From: Syngnathus acus
Taxonomy: Eukaryota; Chordata; Actinopteri; Syngnathiformes; Syngnathidae
DNA: 64,000 bases
Assembly (NCBI RefSeq): GCF_901709675.1
Contig: NC_051101.1
Location: 1,792,501-1,856,500, forward strand
Reading direction: 5' to 3'
The translations under genes and the position numbers were made by a program. The notes beneath the pieces were generated by a model. That model saw nothing but the letters and a program-made list of their open reading frames with translations, was not told the origin of the DNA and did not search any database. This document shows positions 12,601-23,000 of the stretch, in pieces (the stretch's first letter is position 1; every line of letters starts with the position of its first letter).

Positions 12601-14748
12601 AGAGCGCCGAGTGCTGCCGAAAGATCCTCAACCATGTCAACGAGGAGGTCAAAGTGATGGAGAACCTTTTGGTGAGAAAGGAAACGCCGCCGTGACTGAC
12701 TCGCTCATTCGGTTTGGCAGGAAGTCTAATTTCTTCTGTTCTCGCAGACCCTCAAGGACTACCAGCGGCGATTAGACACGTCAGGTCTCAAGCCCAGCAA
12801 CGAGCTCTATACCGAATATAAGGTACGCCGCAATGGGGGAAAACAGCAAATGATGAAAACTGAAAAACTATGGAGACCATTTATTGTGTGACTACTTGCA
12901 GCTTTCTTCTTCATTCTTCTTCTTCTTTTATTTTTTTAATTAGAACATCGACCTGACCCAAAAGAAGATGCTGTATGAAGGCCCCCTCACTTGGAAGGTC
13001 ACCAAGGAGAAGGCTGTGGGTAAGTAACACACAGGGGAGGGGGGGGGGTCTCACCTAAGGCCCATGAGCGAAAAGCATATGATGGCGTGGTGGTGGTGTG
13101 TCCCCACCAGAGGTGCAGTGCGTGCTGCTGGGCGACCTGCTGGTGCTGCTGCAGAGACAGGACGACAAGATGGTGCTCAAGTGCCAGAGCAAGAGCATCA
13201 TCGCCGTGCAGGAGGGCAAGCAGATGCTCAGCCCCATCATCAAACTCGACTCGGTCTTCCTGCGCGAGGTGGCCACAGGTCAGTCGCACACTCACACGGA
13301 TGAAGCAGGAAAATAAGCAATAACAATCACCACATTTTGGGTAAAATGAAAACAGCAAACACATTTGAGAATGTTTGTAAATAAACAGGACATTTTTTAA
13401 GCCAGGAAAATCTAGCCTGGTGACGGTGCTTGGTTCATTTTTCAGATTTAAAGGCCTTCTACGTAATCTTCACCTGGGACAGCGGCGCGCAGATCTACGA
13501 GCTGGTGGCGCAGTCCGTGGGCGAGAGGAAACTGTGAGTGCCGCTTGACGGGCTGACAAATTGTTGCTCGCCGTCGTTTTTCAAGACGTAATCGTCTCTT
13601 TTGTTACCTTTTTGAGGCTGCTCATGCTTCTTGTCTAAGGCAAGTTCTAAAATGTGCATGCGTGCATGCAGGTGGACAAACGTGATCAAGCAAGCAGTAG
13701 ATGATCTGAAGAAAAGTGGCGCTCCCATGAGGATCCCCCTCCCTCCTGGAAGCGGAGCCACCTTCGGTCCTTCTGGGTGAGTGTGTGTGCGCCTTGTCTG
13801 TCTTGCTATGGATTGGGGGGAGTAATTGCAAGCTTTGCTCATATGTTATTACGTGTTTCTCCTTTTGTGATTGTCCATTTGTGTGTCACATTGTGTGTGT
13901 GTCAGGCTGAGCGCCCCTCAAAGCCCCACGGAGAATGGCGCTTTGAAGAGCAGCGGGGGTGAGAAGCTCGCTCATTAGCATTGTTAGTTCATTGCCTCCT
14001 GGCTAAAACGGCGTCCGTGTGCAGATCACGATAAGGACAGCTTGAGCGACGACAAGTCGTCCGATCCCCGCCACTCTCTGATCGACTTCCTGTCTGACAA
14101 AGGCTTCGACCTCCTGGGACACTCCAACAGTGAACAGGAGAAGATGGCCGCCAGCGCCCTGGATGAAGGTGAAACGCCGTCCTCCGGCGCAGGCCGTGGT
14201 TATCGCTTAACGAGCCCCCCCCTTCCGTTCTCGTAGTCATGCTGCTGAAGAGGCTGCTGGTCGGGAGCATCAGCCTGTCGGAGGACGGCGAAGATGGGGA
14301 AGAGCCCAGCTATGAAATGGACAGCTGTCAATCAACAGGTGCTCGTTGGTGTCCGCAGATACAAGTTTGATGCTTTCCAAAGTGTGCACATTTCGAGCAC
14401 CGTCACTTGCCTGCCGTTAATTGATCCTCGGCTTGCTTAGAAGAAGGCCCGCTGAATGAGGAGAAGGAAGTTGTTGACGCTAAAGGAGACGCGGAGAGCC
14501 TCCCCTCGGAGACGGCCAGACTGGTGTTGCCCCCGCATAGGATGGAGCAAGTGTGCCGGAGGCTCGTCAGACTGGAGCGGCAAATCAAGATGCTCCAGGT
14601 GACTAGAGAAGCAAAATGGAGAAAAACATGCAAGGTGGCGTTTGTTACACAAGATGCTCTTCGTGTCTCGTAGACTGTTGAAGAGGAACATCACAGGCTG
14701 CAGGAGGCTTTGTCCAAGTTCTCCTTGGAGGGCGGCCACTTTGCCTAA
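698..14748 (+). CDS. arhgef1: Rho guanine nucleotide exchange factor 1 (p115-RhoGEF)
   Basis: Activates RhoA by GDP/GTP exchange and is switched on by G-alpha-12/13 through its RGS box. Exons, all in phase with GT-AG borders: 698-859, 1272-1370, 2040-2082, 2163-2409, 4311-4340, 4909-5020, 5090-5165, 5245-5274, 5622-5825, 5887-6028, 9398-9529, 9777-9970, 10056-10202, 10286-10368, 10634-10759, 10825-10939, 12571-12671, 12748-12822, 12944-13019, 13111-13278, 13446-13533, 13672-13776, 13906-13958, 14025-14168, 14237-14338, 14441-14598, 14674-14748. They give about 1028 residues against 912 in human. The RGS-like box is in the first four exons (IIGAEDEDFE, RRPAH-like ERPAHLL). The DH domain runs from RQEVINELF to IPIEMQRLTKYPLLLENI (exons 9777-12671), the PH domain from 12748 to 13776, and a coiled coil with REEHHRLQ-like heptads ends the protein. 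ATG 698 sits just before the conserved block; an upstream coding exon is possible. Confidence 0.93.
3199..3518. repeat. three-copy tandem repeat, unit about 106 bp
   Basis: Three near-identical units start at about 3199, 3304 and 3411. Each begins with a CTCACCCTTTGCAAACCGG-type block and includes GATATCAGGGCATAGATATG. Units differ by a few substitutions and one-base indels. The array lies in the ARHGEF1 intron 2410-4310, where I see nothing else defined. Confidence 0.9.
5371..5515. repeat. two poly-C tracts
   Basis: A run of 12 C at 5371-5382 and one of about 22 C at 5494-5515 lie in the short ARHGEF1 intron 5275-5621. Such runs tend to be unstable and error-prone in assembly. Confidence 0.9.
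6285..6367 (+). repeat. SINE/LINE 3'-tail fragment
   Basis: The string GAAAAGCGCTATATAAATTG followed by an ATT-rich run matches the general look of the L2-type 3' tail shared by many fish SINEs. Only the tail is recognisable, in the ARHGEF1 intron 6029-9397. Confidence 0.5.
6780..6791 (+). other. candidate 12-nt ARHGEF1 microexon
   Basis: A pyrimidine-rich tract and CACAG acceptor precede twelve bases followed by a GTGGGC donor. Phase fits both neighbours: inclusion changes ...KDC-KKVAR... to ...KDWRKTSKKVAR... without shifting the frame. It lies in the long intron 6029-9397. Only RNA data can show whether it is used. Confidence 0.35.
6822..6862. repeat. CA microsatellite
   Basis: Interrupted (CA)n and (CG/CA) tract in the ARHGEF1 intron 6029-9397. 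Confidence 0.85.
7178..7309 (+). mobile_element. 5'-truncated tRNA-related SINE, host of the Tc1 insertion
   Basis: This is the 3' part of the same SINE seen at 28621 and 59591, starting at CTGTGTGCCCTGCGATTGG and ending in the ATGGATGGAC tail. A 12-bp direct repeat TAGTTTAGGAAT lies at 7166-7177 on its left and at 8963-8974, beyond the Tc1 element. The duplication therefore belongs to the SINE, and the Tc1 landed later in its tail. The 5' truncation is usual for target-primed reverse transcription. Confidence 0.85.
7312..8958 (-). mobile_element. Tc1/mariner-type DNA transposon
   Basis: The element is flanked by TA at 7310-7311 and 8959-8960, the Tc1 target duplication. Both ends begin CAGTGCCTTG and form inverted repeats of roughly 210-225 bp with scattered mismatches, the long-repeat type found in fish Tc1 elements. 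About 1.65 kb long, it carries one transposase gene on the minus strand. It sits in the tail of an older SINE inside an ARHGEF1 intron. Confidence 0.95.
7552..8571 (-). pseudogene. Tc1 transposase, broken by two single-base indels
   Basis: Reading 8571 down to 7552, the product is a full-length Tc1-type transposase of about 340 residues spread over three frames. The N-terminal paired-like helix-turn-helix region is followed by the GRPSKLS segment and a DD34E-type catalytic core with WSDETKIELFG, FQQDNDPKHK and NPIENLW. An extra A near 8480 (before the residues that should follow SQAL) and a missing base near 8060 (after KRYV) shift the frame. No internal stop is seen otherwise, so the copy looks recent but not autonomous. 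Confidence 0.92.
11047..11096. repeat. perfect 25-bp tandem duplication
   Basis: Two identical 25-bp units at 11047-11071 and 11072-11096 contain GGAAATGGAACAATACTCGC. They lie in the ARHGEF1 intron 10940-12570. Perfect identity implies a recent event. Confidence 0.9.
12060..12227 (-). pseudogene. THAP-type zinc-finger fragment
   Basis: Reading the minus strand from ATG 12227, the start MPKWRCSIVGCINP then SLHCPP and RSAWSNS follows the THAP pattern (Met-Pro, Cys-x4-Cys-like pair, a His/Pro block, Arg-x2-Trp). The later CxxH half cannot be found; a tandem 32-bp duplication at about 12065-12130 follows instead. It is probably a remnant of a THAP-bearing transposon or a gene copy, in the ARHGEF1 intron 10940-12570. 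The match is short, so confidence is moderate. Confidence 0.45.
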
Positions 14749-15792
14749 GACGTCAGCTGCTGGCCATAAGGTGAGACATTGCACAATTCCCCGAGAATTG
14801 TGCGTTTGAATTGTTCTCGAGAGATATTGTGCTCTGTAACTACGATTGCTTGAAGTGAAGCTTTGAATGAATGCTTGTCTCTTTTTCTGTTTAGACTTTT
14901 TTTTTTAACTGGTGCTGGTTTGGAGTGCAAGAGGCTTTTGGATAAATGTCCGCAAGCCTTCCCTTCGCTCGGACGGGTCCTGGATATTTACTGGAGGATG
15001 AACAAGGGGAGGAAAATGACTTTTGCGGCCAGTGCTGTGGGATGCGTGTGGTTGTCTCAGCTCCGAGGTGGCGCTGCGGAGCATTATGTGGCACCGCATA
15101 CCGTCACGTAGCATCGTGTTAGTTAGCGCGACCTCATGTTGAATTGCGCGTGACCCCGCTGCAGAACATGACGTTGCGCATCGCGTCAAGCTACCTGGCG
15201 TAATGTTGCGTAGCGCTGCCTTGATTATGCAAAGAAAGGATTTGAACGAACCAAAAAAAAGACCTCTTTTGATTGCGTATTTGCAGAGGTGCCAAAAACA
15301 AAAGCAACACAATCGACACTTTTTGCTGCCTACTAAAAAGTGCTCTTCCACATACATACACCGCTGAACGAATCAAGTCCCCCCACCCCCAAAAAACCAC
15401 AAAGTTGCCTTAGGAAGCCATTGTAAAGCACCGCATGGTGTAAATTCATTTGCCAAAGTACAACGGAAATGCACATCTTTTATTCGAATAGTTGAACATG
15501 TGTGAGGTTGTGAATTTTCTGGAGGCTTCTTACCGTATCAGACATTTTTGTCTTTAGGAATAGGATCGGCCAACAAGCTGTTAATAATGGAGATTTTGTT
15601 TGTGTTGACTGTTATTTATTCCTTTTTGGGACGCAAGGCAGCGCTGGGCCAGACCGGGAGCATAAACGTAGACGTGAAAGCCAAAGTAGAATGTAGAACA
15701 AGTGCGACAGTTTGGTTAGCGCGAACAAGATGTAAGTCGACGATTATTGTCCTAATAACAACGGAAAATGTCAAAGTAGGGTAGGAAAGTCT

Positions 15793-15798
15793 AATAAA
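15793..15798 (+). terminator. polyadenylation signal, ARHGEF1 (proximal candidate)
   Basis: AATAAA about 1.05 kb after the ARHGEF1 stop codon. Confidence 0.4.
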
Positions 15799-16777
15799 TA
15801 ATGTACTTTCTCAAATAGTGGCCACCACTATTTGGAGGAGCAGGCAAAGTACACAAAGGAAAAACTGGGGCCCAGCGCTGCTACCGTTGCAGATTAGGTA
15901 GCATGTGAGTCCATAACAGCATTTGCGTTGAAGACAGTATATTTATAGATTAGGCAGTGCATGACCAAAAATGACTCTCTATTTTACGCAAAATGAATGG
16001 GGAGAGTGAGTACGTTTTTCCTGGCAGCCAGTCAAAATGCTCACTAAAAACACAGCCTTAAACAAAACATTTAAAAAGTCTGCGTGGCGTTATGTCGCCT
16101 AGCGCCGCCGCGCAGCGTTCCCACCAGGCAGCGTTCCCACCAGGCAGCGTACGTGGCTTCTTAGCGCTGCGTTACATTATTAGCGTTAGCTCACGAAGCA
16201 TTAACTGCCTTTGCGAATTGACCAGTGTCGCCGAACATTTTATTGCATTGTTAAAGAAATGAGCCGCAAGTCCAAAAAAAGACAGCAGCCAGCAGCCCTT
16301 TTTTAATGTGTGTAGTTGCAGAAGGGTGCTCAGTCTAAACTCTGTTTTGGCAGGAAACAGCAGCGCTTGGTAGGCCATGGATTGAATTCCAATGCACCAA
16401 AATGGACACTCGGGTCGGAAAATGTTCTGAACGTTCTTATTGTATTATTAGATGGGGGGGGGGCCTTCACGTAATAATCTCTGCTCTGAGTACCATGTTG
16501 GAATTGGCCAAATGATGACAATTTAGCACTAGCAGCTTGTATCATATTTGCTGAATGTACCATAGGTTTTTCTCTTATACGCAATGACTATGCAAGATGT
16601 ATACTGTGTATTTTGGGTTTTGATTTTACTGAGGCTGTTGAAATGATGTACACTTCAAGGAAAACAAATGTGGTACGTTGTTGTTTTATAATAAATTGGG
16701 GAAATAAATATCTCTCCTTTTTTATTTGTTTCATACCAATCACTAGAAGTCAGCATGAGTTTGTTCTTGACTCAGCA

Positions 16778-16783
16778 AATAAA
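16778..16783 (+). terminator. polyadenylation signal, ARHGEF1 (distal candidate)
   Basis: AATAAA in CAAATAAAGATTTGG, followed by T/G-rich sequence, about 2 kb after the stop and before the CD79A promoter. Confidence 0.4.
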
Positions 16784-16899
16784 GATTTGGTTTCAACAAA
16801 GTTGGAGTTGGCCCGGCATGTCCCAAATTAACATTTTAACCCCAAAGGTTGTTAGCATGATAGCTGTCCATTTCTATTCTGATTCCTGTTTGACTTGTG

Positions 16900-16921
16900 C
16901 AGCTGTGACATTTATGCAAAT
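16900..16921 (+). promoter_or_regulatory. CD79A promoter: E-box plus octamer
   Basis: CAGCTG (16900-16905) is an E-box of the E2A type and ATGCAAAT (16914-16921) is a perfect octamer, bound by Oct-1/Oct-2 with OCA-B in B cells. They lie about 95-115 bp upstream of the CD79A ATG. Octamer, E2A, EBF and Pax5/Ets sites are known in mammalian B-cell gene promoters. A weaker kB-like GGGGACTTTT lies at about 16982. Function is inferred from sequence and position. Confidence 0.6.
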
Positions 16922-17015
16922 ACGACAGTAGTCATTGAAGCGTGAATCCTCACAGAACAACAAGCTAGTACGTCGTTGTGCGGGGACTTTTAATCATCCA
17001 AGATCTTCCATAAGA

Positions 17016-19346
17016 ATGATGGCTTCAGTTGGCAGCATTTTTATGATCACCTGCATGACAGGTAAGTCTGATGATCACTTTGTTGAAATGTTTTGAAGAG
17101 GAAAAAAAAATAAAAAAGGTGGCCTTGATTAAATTTGAAGGTCGAACAATCATATTTATATATTGAAAATTTTTGCAAAACTGTACTTTTTTATTTTTTA
17201 TTTTCTATTTTCTTTACAATATTGCTGTTTTAGCCTTTTGTGACGTGCTGTGGGGAAGTCCCTTGTGCCCCAACAGTATATATGGCAGTGCAGGGCACAT
17301 TAGTCACTTGATCAATTTCTGAAATATTTGTTGTTTGGATTGTAAAACATGACCGCATTCCTATCATTTACTTACATTAAATAATTGGATACATCATTGT
17401 AAATTCATTATCTGTTTTGAAAGCCAAATGTGGCTCTTGAGCCCCGAGATTGTCCTACCTTTAATATACTGTGTGGGTGGCTACATTATTTATAGATATT
17501 TTCTTTAGTGTTATTCTGTAGTATTATTAGTACACTCTTTTTTTTTATTTTTTAACTTGTTTTTTCTTCTTTTTTTTTTATAGCATCTCTGAATTCACGA
17601 CCTTCTTTTTGCGGATTTATTAATGTTCAGTGTGCCTCCTGTGTGTAGTGGTCTCCACGGGGCTGAAGGTGGACCGGCCTTGGCTGAGGGTCCAGCTGTC
17701 TCACCGGGCCGTGCTGGAGTGCTGCTACCGGACCGGCGCTGTCAACCAACAAAGCACTTGGTTCGTGCACGGCCAGCCCACCAACGGCACCGCCATCCCA
17801 GTTCCAGTCTTCATGTCAGACCGAGTGAGCGCGGGCTACAGAACCCGTGCTGAGGTCACCTGCGGGACCCTCACCTTTGGTGAGGTGAAGGTGACCGACG
17901 TGGGCCTGTACAGATGTTGGTTCAACATCTCTGGCGTCCTCACACCCGGCACCTACCTGCAGGTCTACGGTAAGTAAGCAGAAAACGTGGTCTTCTTTTG
18001 GATTTGGGGTTTTTGACAGTATACCTGCTTACTGTAATGCCCTGGCACCAATGCACCTTTCAGCCATTTCTGGGAAGCCATTTTGAGACTTTAGTATACC
18101 AACTGTTAGCATGTTAGCATTGAAGCCATCTCTGAGTAAGGTGAAGTACACACACACACACACACACAAAGCAGTGCTAACCCCTTGTAAGACTCAAATC
18201 CTGTTACTCTGCATTGTCGCGTCAGTGTTAGCATCCGTATTTGCTTGTCTTGCTAATCCATATTCTGGTCATTTGCGCAAAGTCTGCACATGTACAAGGC
18301 ATTCTCACGGTGGAAAATGCAGCTTTTGGTCCTAATCTGATTAGCTGCTGATGTGAAACTACCTGTGGGGGGATTACGCCATAACGTCCCTTACCTAACA
18401 GTCCGATTATCCATTCATGCAGTTCATATTGTAGACTTTAGTTTGCCACTCCAAATAGTTCACTTGCGTAATCAACAAATTTGAAGTCCATGGGAGTCTT
18501 TTAGCCCGTTTCCCGTGACACTGTTGGTGTTTTGGTTCTCATGCCATTTTTCGTGTCGCTGTTCTGACGAAACAGCACCGATACGGAATACGAACATAAG
18601 GTTGAGCAGCATTTTCTGTTTTTTTCAAATTCAGCGTTCTCTATGAAATACGCTGACATGAAATAACGGTACAAAGTTGACCCATAGACTAGAAAATTTG
18701 CCCCATGTGTTTTTGTGTGCATGCAGAGCCGCTGAAGAAAACGATAAACCTCACAGAGAAGACCAAGAACAGCATCCTGATGGCCGAAGGAATCTTACTT
18801 CTTCTGTGCCTCCTGGTGCCTTCGGCCGCGCTCTTCTGCAAGGTCGGATTTCTTATGAATTTTCAGCACAACACAATGCAATTCTCAACAGACAAAGCAA
18901 TTGTGCATATTTCACCCTTCTCCCAGTCCAAGCAACTCCATGAACTGCAGCGGAAGGCAAAGAGGGAAGAGGAGAACATTTATCAGGTGGGGAAAGACAA
19001 CAAGTGGAAGAGTCATTTGCACTAATTGTTTTTTGTAGCGTCACTGGTGATGTTTGGTCATTTTCAACAAGCTGAAAAATACATTTGCAGTAAACAATAA
19101 ATATTTAGCCGCATGTCATATTATACAATAACAATAAATATTAAGCCACATGTCAAATTAAAGGCTTGGAGAAGTGCTTTCCAAATATGTAGTATATATA
19201 TTTGTCAGTATTTGTCAGTATGATGAGTACTAGATGTTAACTTTCATCCCCAGGGCCTCAATCTGGATGACTGTGACAAGGGAGCGAACCTCTACCAGGA
19301 TCTGGTTGCCAACATTCGGGAGGAAATCCAGCTGGAAAACCCATGA
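17016..19346 (+). CDS. cd79a: B-cell antigen receptor complex-associated protein alpha chain
   Basis: Pairs with CD79B to carry membrane immunoglobulin to the surface and signal through an ITAM. Exons: 17016-17061, 17649-17969, 18727-18842, 18927-18986, 19254-19346, all in phase, about 211 residues. Exon 1 encodes most of the signal peptide. Exon 2 is one Ig domain with ECCYRTG, Trp in STWFVHG and a DVGLYRCWF end. Exon 3 gives a short stalk and a Leu-rich membrane helix ending FCK. Exons 4-5 give the tail with ENIYQGLNLDDC, the landmark CD79A motif, then LYQDL and QLENP at the end. The exon split after NIYQ matches the mammalian gene. Oddity: the residues between the two tyrosines differ from the mammalian ITAM (see findings). 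Linkage to ARHGEF1 supports orthology. Confidence 0.92.
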
Positions 19347-19732
19347 ATGGAACGGAAGAAACGAAAAGGGGGGGGAGGTTGTGGAGGTTGTGTTATAGGG
19401 GCGGGCTGCTTTTGCAGAGTGGGGTCTTTGTTTCCAGTAAGTGTGTGCAATAAGATTGGTCAATGTATTAATTGCTTTTTGTAGCCAATATGGTGCTTAA
19501 TCTGCTTTTCTGGTTTGTGTGTATTTTTAACCTTTAAAAGACAACTCACTTGCCAAGTGCACAGAATTAGCAGGGCACAGTGACTTTTGATTCAACAAGT
19601 GATTATATCTTGTGAGCATTCGAGGGGGTTCTTGGCTTTTTGTTGCTGCTTCCATGAGGTTTTTTTTTTTAATTTGTTTTACAATTTTAAATTTTATTTT
19701 AAGATGGTAAATCGGTTTCTCGCTTTTTTATT

Positions 19733-19738
19733 AATAAA
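19733..19738 (+). terminator. polyadenylation signal, CD79A
   Basis: AATAAA 387 bases after the CD79A stop, followed by T-rich sequence and well before the LIPE promoter. Confidence 0.55.
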
Positions 19739-19897
19739 TCTGTGTTTTCCCCAGTATTTTTGTATTTCCAATTATTTTGAATAAGGTAATTTTTGTATTA
19801 AAGGAATCATATTTTCCTTGTGTGTATGTACATTTAGTGTTAATATCCATTATGCTCCGTGACACCAGTTACTCGTCTAAATAACGGACTGAGTTTG

Positions 19898-19922
19898 ATT
19901 GGCTGCCGCGCTCTCCCATTGG
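19898..19922 (+). promoter_or_regulatory. pair of inverted CCAAT boxes upstream of LIPE exon 1
   Basis: ATTGG occurs at 19898-19902 and 19918-19922, both in the TGATTGGCT / CCATTGGCT context typical of NF-Y sites. They sit 20 bp apart and about 110-135 bp before the first LIPE ATG, in a GC-rich stretch. This marks a likely upstream promoter for the long LIPE transcript. Confidence 0.5.
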
Positions 19923-20031
19923 CTAGAGTGAGGACGGCGTGGGCGGAGCCTCGGTGCCCAGCGAGGCTGGTGGGGAGACGATATGTTCGCTGGAGGCGGC
20001 GGTGGAGAGTCCTCAACAAGAACTTGAGAGA

Positions 20032-23000
20032 ATGGCGTCAAGCAAGAAGAGTGGTGGGAGCGGCAGGTTCGACAAAAGTGTCAACGGGCGACGCTCGACC
20101 AAACTTAAAGAGGCTCCAGAGGGTGAGTCGATCTTTTTTTTTTTTTGTGTGGTTTTCTAATGACTTCTCCCCCGAGCCCGCCCATACCGCTTACTTCCAG
20201 TCCCTCGCGACCTTAGCTTAGCTAACTAGATATTAAGCCGTTAGCAGCTTAGCTCCACACATCATAACAAACTGAGTTTGTGATGCGATGAAGACGTTCC
20301 TGTCCTTTGTGAGGGAAACATGCTTCATCGCCTCACTGTCCTCTGCCCCTTCGTGTTTATGACAGCAAGCATTCCCTCAGCCTTCAGAGTTGCGAGGAGT
20401 CGGTTTATGTTCACTTTTCAGCGTTTTTGTGTCCCTGCTTTCAGCCGCTGACACTGATGAGACTCGTCTGAGAAGGTACTGTGTATTCAAATAAAATTCC
20501 TAGATTTATGTCCCTTTTGTGTTTCTGTATGTTATTAGTCATAGTGACGTTACGTGTGACGTCAGTCCAGACAGGATATGCGTCGTGACACTCAATCACT
20601 TTTGCACGCTTGTCTTGATTTGTCTTGAGCACCGTCCGACTACAGAGAAACTCAGCAGGGAGTGGCTCCTGAAGAGGTTTTTCTCAAACGTGAGTCATTT
20701 CTTCCAATGGTTGCATGGTTGGAGCACAGCAGGAAGGCCGTAAATGCCCCACGGATGTTCTGCCTGTGCTTGTGTCCCGGATCTTGTGCTTTCCTCACAC
20801 TCCACCAGTGTGGTGGCAAGGGTCGACTCACTTGGTTTTATTCCGATTTAGAAGCAATGAAAATAGAACTATAGTATTTATTGAGGGATACATTTCCAGA
20901 ACCACTTGCAATATGTGAAAGGCGACGATATAGAGAGATCATATAAAGGACTGTGTAAATATCTACATTTTAAATCCACTAATTTGCTTGACCCATCTTT
21001 CAAGTTCCAAAACACCCCCACAGTAGACAAATTCATAAACTAGAGTCCTAATATTTATTTTTCTCATTTGATATAGTGTCATGCATATCACCCGAAATAT
21101 ATGCATGTGAGGTGCAGGTATTATTTTTGTCCACTTGGGGTCGCCAGACAGCAGTATCTGTGCTGTGACTGAACGTGTCTGACTTTGAATGCAGGCTCAG
21201 TTTGACAGTGCAGAGGCAGCTGTCTGTTAAGTGGCCAACCCATTAGCCACTCTGCATGTTGAGCGACTCCATGTCGTTTGCGGTAAATGGCACGTTGCGT
21301 TGAAAAATACAATATGCCGGATGGGACTGAGTGACAAGTCAAATCTTAACTGGACATGACTCGACTTGACACTTGGCTCTTTGCGCCTTCTTGTCATTTT
21401 TGTTGAACGTTATTATGGGATACTTTAAAAAAAAAAAAAAGAAAAGCAAGTGGCGGGCAAAGAAAGAGCGCACAGCGAGGGGGGACACAGAGTGCTCGTG
21501 ACCCCTGTCCCATAAATGCAAACAAGTCCAACCTGAACAACAGGATGCTTGCAACAATGGTCTGCATGCGCAAATCACCAACGAGACAATTACATAGCAG
21601 AGGTAGCCACATTCTTGACTCTTGATGAGACCCCCCCCAATGACATGCAAGTCACGACAAAGTCAACAGGCAGCAAACAAAAACAGACTTGCTGCCATTT
21701 CTTATATGATTATACTGTGCTGGACGTTTTATTAGACTCGTTGCCATAGAAACCAGCTTTGATGTGAATGTACCATTTCGGTTTATGCAAGCTCCCAACT
21801 GACCAGTTTGCACTTAAACTTTTTTTAAAAAAGCAAGACTACATTGTGTTAAAATGTTGGTGAAATCATTATCAGTTCCAGATCAGAAGTGATGTCGCTA
21901 TTGAGCTGTTGAATGTCACTCAAGTGTTCGGTCTTGACCGTGACTGTATGTGTTGAAATGTTGGGCGAAATCATGATCAGCTCCAGATCAGAAGTGATGA
22001 CGCTATTGAGCTGTTGAGCGGGACTCAAGTGTCAACATTTGTACAGACTTGGCACAATTTGCTTTTCCTCTTTTGCCTGATAACTTATGTGACACAAAAC
22101 AGCTTGTGAAATCAATTTCGAGAGCGGTGATTCCATTTTTAAGGTCCGGCACATTCAGCTTTACTTGGCTCTGCTGTCAGGAGACCTTTGAAAGGACTTG
22201 CGTTTAACCAACAAAGGTTGGCAACCTGATTCTCAAACCAAATATCACCTTTGTTTTGGCTGGCTTCTGCTCTGTATTACAACCCCCCCCCCCCCCCACA
22301 CACACACGCACACACCATCGGGGTGCAACATATGACAAAGAAACTGTGCTAGCTTCACCTCAGATGTAAGAAACATAAGTGGACATACGTGTCAGATTTC
22401 CTTTGTCAAGCTTACAAATCAAATGGATTATCCATCCGCTTTTATAGACTTTTCAAATCCAAAAGTAATGTTTACATACAGCTGCCATTCACATATGCGT
22501 ATTATTAATATTGTATTTTCAAGAACTAATTTTATTTCATTGAATTATCAAATAACATTTTGATAAATTATGATTGATATTGTGGCAGGAGCTACATGTT
22601 GGTGGCCAACAATTCCAGAAGTGAGAACAGAGGGGACGACGCACGCAATAACAGACTGGGAATGTTTTATTGTTTGGACTTGTCATGGTGCCCCGGGGGG
22701 GGGGGCGGGGAGTCACACAGTCAAAGAGCCAATGGGCAAAAGAGTCGTCACACGCAGGCGCTGAAGCACCGCCGCACTTTTCTGCAGCAGCGCCTTTTAC
22801 AGCCGAGCAGCGAGTCGAGTATGCTCAATCTGGGAAGCTTCCGGCAACATTTCCAACTCGAGGAAACTAACTAGACGGCAAGAGTCAAACCGGAAAACTG
22901 TCTCTTTGCTCTGGGCCACCTTCCTTCCCTTCCTCCATTTTCCCGTCTTTCCATGTCACTCACTCAGTCTTTCTTTTCCACCATGCTCACAAGAGAGGAT

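Larger units (their letters stand above)
14749..16860 (+). other. ARHGEF1 3' UTR and spacer to CD79A
   Basis: There is no gene here. A possible 3' UTR intron (donor at 14771, acceptor ending 14894) starts 22 bases after the stop. Polyadenylation hexamers occur at 15793 and 16778. An 18-bp tandem duplication with GCGTTCCCACCAGGCA lies at about 16113-16148. Much of 15040-16200 is rich in short GTAGCG/GCGCTGC words without clear periodicity. Confidence 0.55.
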
